A DNA stretch of 14,058 nt, from contig VBJK01000248.1 in assembly GCA_005879655.1 (NCBI GenBank), forward strand, positions 1 through 14,058, read 5' to 3'. A program made the translations under genes and the position numbers. This DNA comes from Chloroflexota bacterium. GTDB lineage: Bacteria; Chloroflexota; Ktedonobacteria; Ktedonobacterales; Ktedonobacteraceae. The notes beneath the pieces are model-generated. The model saw only the letters and a list, made by a program, of their open reading frames with translations, ran no database searches and had not been told where the DNA came from. Numbering within the stretch: position 1 is the stretch's first letter; the number at the start of each line of letters is the position of its first letter. Positions 7,549 through 14,058 of the stretch are shown piece by piece.

Positions 7549-8621
7549 TGGAGCTGGACCGCGAGGCGAATCCTAGCGCCTTTCGTATCTTCCCCGGTGC
7601 TCCTCTTCTGATGAGTAAAACGCCCACACAGGATACTGAAAATCCCTGGAGCCGTCTTATTGTGCAGCCTAATTTCGAGTTGGTTGCGCTAGCACCCGTC
7701 TCAGAACTGCTTCTCGTGATGCTTGACCGTTTTGCCGAGCAAGTCAGCCTGGAACATATCGCGCAATATCGTCTAACGAAGGCTAGTGTTGCGCGCGCTA
7801 TTCAGCGAGGACTCAATGCGGAAACGATTAAGTCCGTGCTAGAGCGCGCGGCGGGTGGGGAGATGCCGCAAAATGTCGCCTATTCATTGGTGGAATGGGA
7901 ACGCCAGACGCGGCGTATAGAGATATGGCCTGGCGCGACCTTGCTAGAAGTAGATGATGCTAGTTTACTCGATACACTCTTCGCCGATCCCCCGATCCGT
8001 GCGTTATTTGGACGACGGCTCTCTCCCCTACTGGCCGAAGTAATGCCACAACAATTATCCGCAGTGCAGAAAATTCTCTGGCAACACAATCATTTACCGG
8101 CCCTCACTCCCGCACCGACGCAGGAAACTGGAGAATATGGACGGCTACCTGCACGAGAGCCACAGTGGCGTCTGCACGATGATGGCCTGCTACAACCATT
8201 TTATGCTGTCTCCGATCTCTATCTAGCCGCTGATGTCGAGCGCTTTTGTACACGGGATGAGACGAGTAGCTGGTATCGCATTACAGCACAATCGTTGCAA
8301 CGAGGGTTACAACAGGGCATCTCGCTTGCATATGTCATACGTTTTCTACAACATTACTGCGAGGGTGGTATTCCTGGCTCCTTGCTCATTCGGCTCAAAC
8401 TATGGGGTGGTGGCTATGCTGAGCAGAAGCCAGTGCAAGTCGAGCGCACACCATTGCTCTCTCTGCCCGCCCATGTGCTAGAGGATCTACAGGGCGATGA
8501 GGAGATACAACAACTGCTCGGTGAGGAGATCGAACACGATCATCGCCTAGTACGTGTGGATGAGCAGCATGTGGAGCATCTTATTGCGCTACTGCGCGAG
8601 CGTGGCTTCTCGCTGGACTGA
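7488..8621 (+). CDS. Helicase-associated (Helicase_C_3-like) protein, C-terminal part of a frameshifted gene
   Basis: A 377-residue open frame continuing the preceding gene. ATG 7488 has no usable ribosome site and falls inside the upstream frame, so independent initiation is unlikely. Residues about 57-200 fit the XPB/Ssl2-associated domain well: LIVQPNFELVALAP, LLLVMLDRFAE, YRLTKASVARAIQRGL (94-109), MPQNVAYSLVEWE (126-138) and a GATLLEVDD strand. A second, more divergent copy seems to follow at about 240-375: LYLAADVERF, YRITAQSLQRGLQQGISL (263-280), IPGSLLIRLKLW, then VEHLIALLRERGF. So the protein appears to hold an internal duplication of the module also found once at the C-terminus of the SWIM protein upstream. 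No catalytic motif was seen. Function is unknown; DNA-repair or transcription-linked roles are suggested only by family association. Confidence 0.75.
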   Translation: MVEGGFIKTVIGGMLAWLGLVELDREANPSAFRIFPGAPLLMSKTPTQDTENPWSRLIVQPNFELVALAPVSELLLVMLDRFAEQVSLEHIAQYRLTKASVARAIQRGLNAETIKSVLERAAGGEMPQNVAYSLVEWERQTRRIEIWPGATLLEVDDASLLDTLFADPPIRALFGRRLSPLLAEVMPQQLSAVQKILWQHNHLPALTPAPTQETGEYGRLPAREPQWRLHDDGLLQPFYAVSDLYLAADVERFCTRDETSSWYRITAQSLQRGLQQGISLAYVIRFLQHYCEGGIPGSLLIRLKLWGGGYAEQKPVQVERTPLLSLPAHVLEDLQGDEEIQQLLGEEIEHDHRLVRVDEQHVEHLIALLRERGFSLD

Positions 8622-8627
8622 GCGGGC

Positions 8628-8842
8628 AGGGCACCCATAAAGGATGCCCATAGGCATCAACCTAAGCCGGGGGTCCAGGGGGCTTCGCCCCGCCTTTCGG
8701 GGTTTGGGGTGTGCCCAAGCTCTCCCTTTCACTCCTCTCGCCGCAGGCGGCGGCGAAGAAAAGAGGTTTTTGGGGACACCCCAAACCCCGTCAAAGAGCT
8801 TGCTGCCCTTTGCAATCCTGCTGTCAAGCGTTAGGTTGATGC
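8628..8842. repeat. Long imperfect inverted repeat (MITE-like), hairpin element A
   Basis: Nested inverted pairs: GCATCAACCTAA (8654-8665) with TTAGGTTGATGC (8831-8842), a perfect 12-bp match; a 19-nt arm starting CGGGGTTTGGGG (8698-8716) with the near-complement at 8772-8790; and a central TCGCCGC/GCGGCGA stem (8738-8744 / 8750-8756). The left edge begins with AGGGCA...TGCCC (8628-8649), a single copy of the small hairpin unit that builds elements B and C. The unit starts 7 nt after the stop codon of the helicase-associated gene and could end its transcript. No target-site duplication could be defined. Confidence 0.65.
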
Positions 8843-8847
8843 ATATT

Positions 8848-8939
8848 GGGCAACCACAAGGGATTGCCCCTACAATGGTACGAATCGGCCTCCCAAGCTT
8901 GATCGTAACCATTGTAGGGGCAATCCCTTGTGGTTGCCC
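8848..8939. repeat. Near-perfect inverted repeat, hairpin element B
   Basis: The left arm 8848-8883 (begins GGGCAACCACAAGGGATTGC) and the right arm 8903-8939 are complementary over 36 bases, with one extra A in the right arm. The loop is 19 nt. Each arm is itself a small hairpin (GGGCAA...TTGCCC), so a cruciform or cloverleaf fold is possible. The sequence is closely related to element C at 11953-12120. Hairpins of this type recur in Chloroflexota and cyanobacterial intergenic DNA as far as I recall; a copy count was not possible here. Confidence 0.85.
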
Positions 8940-9050
8940 TGGGGGGGGTGCCCTGGGGGAGGTAGGGATACCCACTGCCTTATCTGAGATGTTGTTCGTC
9001 ATTTTTGACAAGGTCATAACGTCTTATTAGCAGATAGACACCCATAGATC
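8940..9050. other. G-rich flank of element B and spacer before the XRE/NB-ARC gene
   Basis: Starts with an eight-G run (8941-8948) and GGTGCCCTGGGGGAGG, which matches the right-hand edge of element C (GGGTGCCCTGGGGGG at 12074-12088). It may be the stranded right end of another copy. The rest is AT-richer spacer with TTGACA at 9005-9010 that lacks a well-placed -10. Confidence 0.4.
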
Positions 9051-9052
9051 TG

Positions 9053-9082
9053 TGTGACCTTCCGATGCATTTCTGGTATGGT
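9053..9082 (+). promoter_or_regulatory. Candidate promoter for the XRE/NB-ARC gene
   Basis: TGTGAC (9053-9058), an 18-nt spacer and TATGGT (9077-9082), with TGG ahead of the -10 (extended -10 pattern). The leader to ATG 9143 would be about 55 nt. The -35 is poor, so this is tentative. GTGAC here is the complement of the GTCAC core repeated after the gene (11825-11945), but five bases is too short to mean much. Confidence 0.3.
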
Positions 9083-9142
9083 TCTCCTGCATACTAGAAG
9101 GAGTGACGAGTGTAAAAGTCGAGACAGAAACACCAGGAGCGC

Positions 9143-11836
9143 ATGCCCAACAACAACATTGACATATTACGAGCAAAATACAAATTTTCGCAGCAAGAAC
9201 TGGCAGAAAAAGTTGGAGCCGCACCACTGACTGTGGGTCGTTGGGAGCGAGGGGAAGCGGTGCCACGAAAATACTTTCTAATGAAGCTGTGTGAGATATT
9301 TAAGTGCAGTGAAGAGGAGCTTGGTTTCTCCACAGGTCCTGGTTCCCTGACTGGGACCGATGGGCCACAAGATCTAGTTGTATCACTCCATGACGTTGCT
9401 ATACCACTTGCCATGGACCGATTTGTGGGGCGTGAACACGATCTCAAACGTATCAAAGCTGCGTTGCGGGAGACTGAAAGCAGTGTTGTCTTCGTCGCTC
9501 TCAACGGGATTCCAGGGGTAGGAAAAACAAGTCTTGCGATTACGCTCGCTCATGATCCTGAAGTGCGTGAATATTTTAGTGACGGCATATTGTGGGCTAG
9601 TCTTGGACCAACACCCAATCTTGCAGGACTCTTGCGTCGATGGGCAAGACTTTTTGGTATACCTGAAACCCAATTTGCTGAATTTGATGAGGACCAGAAA
9701 CGTCAGGCACTGCGTACTGCGATTGGAACGCGCTCGATGCTGCTCGTGCTCGACGATGCCTGGAAGGCGGAACACGCGCTCGCCTTGCAAGTTGGCGGTA
9801 ACAATTGTGCTTATCTGATGACGACGCGTTTTCCTGCCATGGCGACACAGTTGGCCGCAGGGAACGCTCTCATGATTGAAGAGCTGAACGAAGAGCAGAG
9901 TGTTCACTTGCTGCGTGTGCTGGCACGAGAGGTAGTTGACCGCGAAGAGACGAAAGTGCGCGAGCTGGTACATGCCGTTGGTGGCCTCCCCCTGGCTTTA
10001 ACTTTGCTCGGCAACTATCTACGCAAGCAAGCATATCATCATTCGGCTCGACGTACCGCTGCCGCGCTGGAACGCTTGAGCAACGTCAATGAACGCTTCA
10101 AGGTCAGTGAACCACATCTGCAAGCTGGCACGCATCCCACTCTGCCCAGTTCAGTGGCCATCTCACTCTCGTCCATCATCGAAGTCAGTGACCACTTCTT
10201 GACCTCTCAGGCACGTGAGACACTCTATGCGCTCTCGGTCTTTCCACCCAAACCGCAGAGTTTTTCGGAAGAAGCGGCACTTTGCATAGCGGCGTGTACT
10301 CCCAGCGAGCTGTATGAACTCGTGGACGCTGGACTGCTGGAATACCAACAGGGTGCCGATGAGCGCTACCGACTGCATCGCACGATCGCCGATTATGCTC
10401 ATCTGCATCTCTGGGAACAGACCAAAGAGACCGTCATACTGCGGCTGCTTGCATACATGCAGCAGTATGTGAGCGAGCATGCAAAGGTATATGAACTGCT
10501 AGAACAAGAGATCACGCTCATCCTCTACGCATTGGAGAAGGCTGTGACGGGCGCAGCCTTTCAAGCACACATCGTACCGCTCGTGTGTGCAGCAACGCCA
10601 TTTCTCTTGATGCGTGGCTATATTGCACAAGCCGAGCGTTTCTTAGAGCGCGCCTACGAACTGGCTACGGCCTCGCATGAGTCTGCCAAGATGGCAAAAG
10701 TCCTCCTCTTTCTTGGAGAGATCAGTCAGAAGCGGGGGAACTTGTCTCGTGCCAAAGAACTATACAAGCAAGGTAAGGTGCTAGCGGAGTCCATCAGCGA
10801 TATTGGATTGTTGGTGGCGTTCTACCATGATATTGGTAGGATGAGTTGGAAAATGGGGAACTATCAGGAAGCTGAGACATTATTGCAGGAAGGCATGACG
10901 TTTGCTCAGGCCATAGAGCGGCCCGAATTGGTGTGCGATCTATGCACGGCATACTCCGCGCTCTATGCTGATAGTGCGAACTATCAGCAAGCCGAGGCGT
11001 ATGCGCGAGAAGGACTTGCCATTGTACGAGCGCTTGGCGATCGTGAGCGCATCATTGCCCTGTTGATCAACCTTGGGTGTAGCTTACAACCTTCACCAGA
11101 AAAACCTGCTTCCTTTCACGAAGCTTTGCTTCTTGCACGAGAGATCAGGAGTGATGAGGACTGTTGCCTTGTGCTCATTAATCTGAGTGATTGGTACACC
11201 AATAGTACAGAGTGTGACTTGCCGCAAGCAGAGGGCTATCTGTGCGAGGCCATCTCCATCGCACGACGACTTGGCATCACAGAATGGACTAGTGCAGCTC
11301 TTGCACAACTGACCATAGTGCTCCGTCTTCAAGGACGCCTCTCTGAAGCGGAAGCCTGTGCCCAAGAGGCATTCACTCTGGCAAAAGAGATCCAGCGGCC
11401 TCGCATGATGTGTACTGCCCTAGACGAAATAGGGAATCTGGCGCTGGTACGTGGCAATGCGGAGCAAGCGCTTGAAGCGTTTCAAGAGATGTCTCGTCTG
11501 TGTCCCCAGGGCGATGCTGAAGTGCAAGCCATGAGTCTGTTCGGGTTAGGACGGGCCTATGAGCAGCTTGAGCAGCATATGCTGGCATTGTCTTGCGGTG
11601 AGCAGTCTCTGACACTTCTCCAGCACAAAGGTCAGACACAACGTATTGAGCGTGTACAGGCTTGGTATACAAGTCTTGTTCAACAATTACAATCTTCGCT
11701 GAAAGTGGATACTTGCATCTGTGGAGAACTTCTGATGCGTACATCCAAGACTGGCCGTACCAGACACTACTGCTCTGATCGCTGTCGCAAACGTGCGCAA
11801 CGCCAGCGGGATGCCAATGGCCACGTCACAAAATAA
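9143..11836 (+). CDS. XRE-HTH / NB-ARC / TPR STAND ATPase with C-terminal cysteine cluster
   Basis: An 897-residue signal-transduction ATPase of the STAND class. Residues 8-62 form an XRE-type helix-turn-helix (FSQQELAEKVGAAPLTVGRW). The NB-ARC domain has Walker A GIPGVGKTS (122-130, Lys128), Walker B LLVLDD (200-205), TTR (227-229), GLPLA (281-285) and an LH motif in RLHRTIADYA (410-419) at the MHD-like position. From about 480 to 830 helical repeats with TPR spacing follow (AQAERFLERAYELA, YQEAETLLQEGMTFA and others). The C-terminus holds C858-x-C860 and C877-x3-C881 in RHYCSDRCRKRAQRQR, a likely zinc ribbon with a basic tail. AGGAG (9135-9139) lies only 3 nt before ATG 9143. The usual model is ligand sensing by the TPRs, ATP-driven oligomerisation and output through the HTH; the ligand is unknown. 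It is a paralogue of the gene at 12199. Confidence 0.92.
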   Translation: MPNNNIDILRAKYKFSQQELAEKVGAAPLTVGRWERGEAVPRKYFLMKLCEIFKCSEEELGFSTGPGSLTGTDGPQDLVVSLHDVAIPLAMDRFVGREHDLKRIKAALRETESSVVFVALNGIPGVGKTSLAITLAHDPEVREYFSDGILWASLGPTPNLAGLLRRWARLFGIPETQFAEFDEDQKRQALRTAIGTRSMLLVLDDAWKAEHALALQVGGNNCAYLMTTRFPAMATQLAAGNALMIEELNEEQSVHLLRVLAREVVDREETKVRELVHAVGGLPLALTLLGNYLRKQAYHHSARRTAAALERLSNVNERFKVSEPHLQAGTHPTLPSSVAISLSSIIEVSDHFLTSQARETLYALSVFPPKPQSFSEEAALCIAACTPSELYELVDAGLLEYQQGADERYRLHRTIADYAHLHLWEQTKETVILRLLAYMQQYVSEHAKVYELLEQEITLILYALEKAVTGAAFQAHIVPLVCAATPFLLMRGYIAQAERFLERAYELATASHESAKMAKVLLFLGEISQKRGNLSRAKELYKQGKVLAESISDIGLLVAFYHDIGRMSWKMGNYQEAETLLQEGMTFAQAIERPELVCDLCTAYSALYADSANYQQAEAYAREGLAIVRALGDRERIIALLINLGCSLQPSPEKPASFHEALLLAREIRSDEDCCLVLINLSDWYTNSTECDLPQAEGYLCEAISIARRLGITEWTSAALAQLTIVLRLQGRLSEAEACAQEAFTLAKEIQRPRMMCTALDEIGNLALVRGNAEQALEAFQEMSRLCPQGDAEVQAMSLFGLGRAYEQLEQHMLALSCGEQSLTLLQHKGQTQRIERVQAWYTSLVQQLQSSLKVDTCICGELLMRTSKTGRTRHYCSDRCRKRAQRQRDANGHVTK

Positions 11837-11945
11837 TTCCACTTTTCTGAGAATGAAGTTCTAAGTCACAAAAGAATGACAGCAGTATAAATTGGAATTG
11901 TAAGTCACGAAAGCAAATGGAATTGACAAGCTCAACGTCACGAAA
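11825..11945 (+). repeat. Four short direct repeats at the gene's 3' end (GTCACRAAA)
   Basis: GTCACAAAA at 11825 and 11865, and GTCACGAAA at 11904 and 11937: intervals of 40, 39 and 33 nt. The second and third copies share a longer core, TAAGTCACRAAAG. The first copy encodes the last three residues (VTK) of the NB-ARC protein. The last three are all in one frame, one base off the gene's frame. They may be binding sites spaced by nearly whole helical turns, or a decayed repetitive protein tail. The last copy adjoins the MITE's target site. Confidence 0.6.
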
Positions 11946-11952
11946 CGAAAGA

Positions 11953-12120
11953 GGGTCAGCCTGCTTTGGGGGGAATTCCCCCCTCCCCCCCCAGGGCACC
12001 CACAAGGGATGCCCCTACAATGGATGACGGATCATCCGAGGCGTGTTCGTACCATTGTAGGGGCATCCCTTGTGGGTGCCCTGGGGGGGAGGGGGAATTC
12101 CCCCCAAAGCAGGCTGACCC
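11953..12120. mobile_element. MITE-like hairpin element C with target-site duplication
   Basis: A 168-bp element that is almost all inverted repeat. The left arm 11953-12023 (71 nt, begins GGGTCAGCCTGCTTT) and the right arm 12052-12120 (69 nt) are fully complementary except for two homopolymer length differences (6C-T-8C against 5G-A-7G). The loop is 28 nt. Each arm contains a GGGGGAATTCCCCC-type palindrome and the GGGCA...TGCCC hairpin unit shared with element B. The direct repeat ACGAAAGA flanks it (11945-11952 and 12121-12128; nine bases if the next G is counted), as expected for a target duplication made by a transposase. It has no coding capacity, so it must have been mobilised in trans. 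It lies between the two NB-ARC genes. Confidence 0.8.
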
Positions 12121-12121
12121 A

Positions 12122-12152
12122 CGAAAGAGTATGGGTGTTACACACTCTTTCG
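12122..12152 (+). promoter_or_regulatory. Hairpin in the leader of the second NB-ARC gene
   Basis: CGAAAGAGT (12122-12130) pairs perfectly with ACTCTTTCG (12144-12152), and GTG/CAC within the loop (12135-12137 / 12141-12143) extends it. No U-run follows, so it is not a standard terminator. Part of the left stem is the target sequence duplicated by the MITE. Confidence 0.4.
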
Positions 12153-12198
12153 CTTGAGTTGAGAGATCTTTAAGACAGAAAGGACCGCGACCATAACC

Positions 12199-14058
12199 AT
12201 GCAGAACGAAACGAAAGTATCGTGCGAACACCCAGAAGGCGCACTCTACGATCCTGCCATCCCGGCACTGCCACTCGGCGAGCTAATCGGACGCGAGCAA
12301 GAATTGGCGCATATGAAGCAACAACTGCAAAGCAGAGGTAACACCGCATTAACCCTGCATGGACTACCAGGCGTAGGCAAAACAAGCCTGGCCATTGCCC
12401 TTGCACATGATCCAGAGATTCGTCATGCCTTTGCTGACGGCATTTTGTGGGCAGGTGTGGGGCCACATCCCAACCTACTAAGCCACTTGAGCCGCTGGGC
12501 AGGACTGTTAGGCATCTCTGCCACACAGATGGCAGCGCTCAGGGGAATTGACGAATGGGCATTTGCCATTCGCAACGCCATTGGCACACGCAAAATGCTG
12601 CTCATCATTGATGATATTTGGCAATATGAAGAGGTACAGACCCTGCGTGTTGGCGCACAGAATTGTGCTTATCTAATTACAACGCGCTCTCGTGACGTTG
12701 CAGGACAACTGGCACTGGATGGAACAATGCTGATTGAGGAGCTAAATGCAGAGCAGAGCGTCCAGTTGCTCAATCAAGTAGCACAAGAGGTGGTCAGCCA
12801 GGAGACTCAAAAAGTACAGGCTCTTGTGCAGGCTGTCGGTGGGCTGCCCCTGGCTCTGACATTACTGGGCAACTATCTGCGCAAGCAAGCGTCGCATGGA
12901 CGTATTAGCACTACGCTAGAACGTCTAGGCGATGCTCAGGAACGTTTCCAGATCAGTGAACCGCAGGTCCCCATTGAAAGTCATCCCAGCCTGCCAGACG
13001 GCACCTCACTCTCACTGCAATCTGTTATTGCCGTAACGGATCAACTGCTTCCAGAGACAGCGCGTGCAGCCTTCTACAAGCTTGCCGTCTTTCCCCCCAA
13101 GCCCAACAACTTCTCCGAAGAAGCGGCCCTCGCCGTTACCGGGAGTACATTTGAGGAATTGGATATCCTCAGCGATGCTGGTCTGGTAGAGAGCTATGGT
13201 GATCGTTGCACCCTGCATCAGGTCATTGCCGACTACGCTCGCATCCACCTGCACGATACTAAAGTTGAGGAATGCGAAGCCTATAGCCGCCTCATTGCTT
13301 ATATTGCCGATTTCGTTGAGGCGCACCGAAGAGACTATGAGTTACTCGACCAAGAAAACAACACCATTCATCTCGTCCTTACACAGGCTCATGTGTTGGG
13401 AAAGCAAGCCGAACTAGTGCGTGTCGTCAGTGCCTTTGCCCCGTTCTTGATTTTACGTGGCCGTTATGAAGAAGCTGAACGTCACCTCAAACTAGCTAAT
13501 CAGGCTGCACAGGCTTTAAATGATAACGACGGTATTACTACAACTTTGCTCTACTTGGGCGAGATTGAACAATGTCTGGGCAATTACGCTCAGGCTGAAA
13601 GCTCCTTGCAAGAGGGTTTGGCGCTGGCACGCCAGATGAATAACAATGAGCGTGTCTGTGCATTACTTACACAGTTGGGTATTGTTTCGCAGCACCAAGG
13701 GAATTTCCAACGGGCTGAGACCGTATATCAGGAAGGTTTAATGCTGGCTAGAAATGTTGCAGATCATGACAGTATCTGTATTTTGCTTAGCAATCTGGGT
13801 TGGGTTAGCCAAAAGCGTGGCACATTTTCTGAGTCAGAAAGGTATCTGCAAGAAGGGTTAGCTCTTGCTCACAAAGTTGAGAATCGTGAACATGTCGGTA
13901 AGCTACTGACGATGCTTGGTACTCTAGAGAATCGTCGCGGCAACTTTGTGCAAGCTCAAAGCTATTTGCAGAAAGGCTTAACTATTGCTCGGCAGTTGGG
14001 TGATCTCGAACAGGTTTGTGATCTCCTTATTGATTTGGGGGTGGCTCTCGGACAGCAA
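12199..14058 (+). CDS. NB-ARC / TPR STAND ATPase without HTH (3' end outside window)
   Basis: Open for 620 codons to the window edge. It is a paralogue of the gene at 9143 but starts directly in the linker before the NB-ARC domain (LGELIGREQEL at about 26-36), so the XRE domain is absent. Walker A GLPGVGKTS is at 55-63 (Lys61), Walker B LLIIDD at 134-139, TTR 161-163, GLPLA 215-219, and the LH motif in TLHQVIADYA at 338-347. From 421 on there are TPR units with an exact 40-residue period (starts near 421, 461, 501, 541, 581: G-N-F/Y-x-x-A/S-E...LQEGLALA). An in-frame TGA at 12160-12162 rules out an upstream extension. ATG 12199 has only a distant ribosome-site candidate, AAAGGA (12178-12183, 15-nt spacer). 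Whether it carries the C-terminal cysteine cluster cannot be seen. Possible roles are regulator, sensor or defence protein. Confidence 0.9.
   Translation, partial: MQNETKVSCEHPEGALYDPAIPALPLGELIGREQELAHMKQQLQSRGNTALTLHGLPGVGKTSLAIALAHDPEIRHAFADGILWAGVGPHPNLLSHLSRWAGLLGISATQMAALRGIDEWAFAIRNAIGTRKMLLIIDDIWQYEEVQTLRVGAQNCAYLITTRSRDVAGQLALDGTMLIEELNAEQSVQLLNQVAQEVVSQETQKVQALVQAVGGLPLALTLLGNYLRKQASHGRISTTLERLGDAQERFQISEPQVPIESHPSLPDGTSLSLQSVIAVTDQLLPETARAAFYKLAVFPPKPNNFSEEAALAVTGSTFEELDILSDAGLVESYGDRCTLHQVIADYARIHLHDTKVEECEAYSRLIAYIADFVEAHRRDYELLDQENNTIHLVLTQAHVLGKQAELVRVVSAFAPFLILRGRYEEAERHLKLANQAAQALNDNDGITTTLLYLGEIEQCLGNYAQAESSLQEGLALARQMNNNERVCALLTQLGIVSQHQGNFQRAETVYQEGLMLARNVADHDSICILLSNLGWVSQKRGTFSESERYLQEGLALAHKVENREHVGKLLTMLGTLENRRGNFVQAQSYLQKGLTIARQLGDLEQVCDLLIDLGVALGQQ

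Noticed and set aside
8628..8965. CRISPR array
   Set aside because: The repeats are inverted and of unequal length, with no regularly spaced direct repeats or unique spacers.
9005..9010. Perfect TTGACA -35 box upstream of the XRE/NB-ARC gene
   Set aside because: No acceptable -10 lies 16-18 nt downstream; the nearest AT-rich hexamers are at 14 or 22 nt.
8589..9030. Open frames on both strands across the 8622-9030 intergenic block
   Set aside because: They run through the hairpin repeats, are rich in Gly/Pro from the G/C runs, mirror each other because of the inverted repeats, and have no ribosome sites.
9102..9161. Possible 19-residue upstream peptide (GTG 9102) overlapping the start of the XRE/NB-ARC gene
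   Set aside because: The AAGGAG-like sequence abuts the GTG with no spacer and the peptide has no distinctive composition.
9383..9973. 196-codon minus-strand open frame under the NB-ARC domain
   Set aside because: It is antisense to conserved NB-ARC motifs, with no recognisable domain or ribosome site.
11956..12231. Short open frames within element C on both strands
   Set aside because: They are by-products of the inverted repeat; the translations on the two strands resemble each other for that reason alone.

Overview
This 14 kb window looks like the chromosome of a Chloroflexota bacterium, most likely class Ktedonobacteria. That is an inference from three things: roughly balanced base composition, large XRE/NB-ARC/TPR proteins in tandem, and long near-perfect hairpin repeats built on a core close to GGGCAACCACAAGGG / GCCCCTACAATGG between genes. 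No rRNA, tRNA or CRISPR array was seen. All genes supported here lie on the + strand.

Layout. (1) 2-772: 3' part of a methylmalonyl-CoA mutase-type large subunit without a B12 domain. (2) 878-1168: a GNAT acetyltransferase cut off inside motif A. (3) 1250-2938: prmA and rsmE, two translation-machinery methyltransferases 6 nt apart. (4) 2939-3821: a sparse stretch with one small basic protein (3092-3319), a doubtful micro-ORF and a good extended -10 promoter (3744-3773). (5) 3822-8621: a two-gene operon. The first gene encodes a SWIM zinc-finger protein with a C-terminal domain of the XPB/Ssl2-associated type (Helicase_C_3-like). The second encodes a larger relative that is split into two overlapping frames by what looks like a one-base deletion near 7490. 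No helicase lies beside them. (6) 8622-9142: a composite of hairpin repeats followed by the promoter region of the next gene. (7) 9143-11836: a 897-residue XRE-HTH / NB-ARC / TPR protein with a C-terminal cysteine cluster. (8) 11825-12152: four short direct repeats, then a 168-bp MITE-like hairpin flanked by an 8-9 bp target duplication. (9) 12199-14058 (runs off the end): a second NB-ARC/TPR protein, a paralogue of the first but lacking the HTH.

How it fits together. The left third is housekeeping metabolism and ribosome/rRNA modification. The right two thirds is accessory: paralogous helicase-associated proteins of unknown job, and a tandem pair of STAND NTPases that could be signal-responsive regulators or defence/self-recognition sensors. 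The hairpin elements sit exactly at gene boundaries, where they may end transcription, and one shows a clear transposition footprint. The most unusual material is the MITE with its target duplication, the shared hairpin core in two or three sequence contexts, the HTH-plus/HTH-minus NB-ARC pair, and the frameshifted multi-repeat helicase-associated gene.
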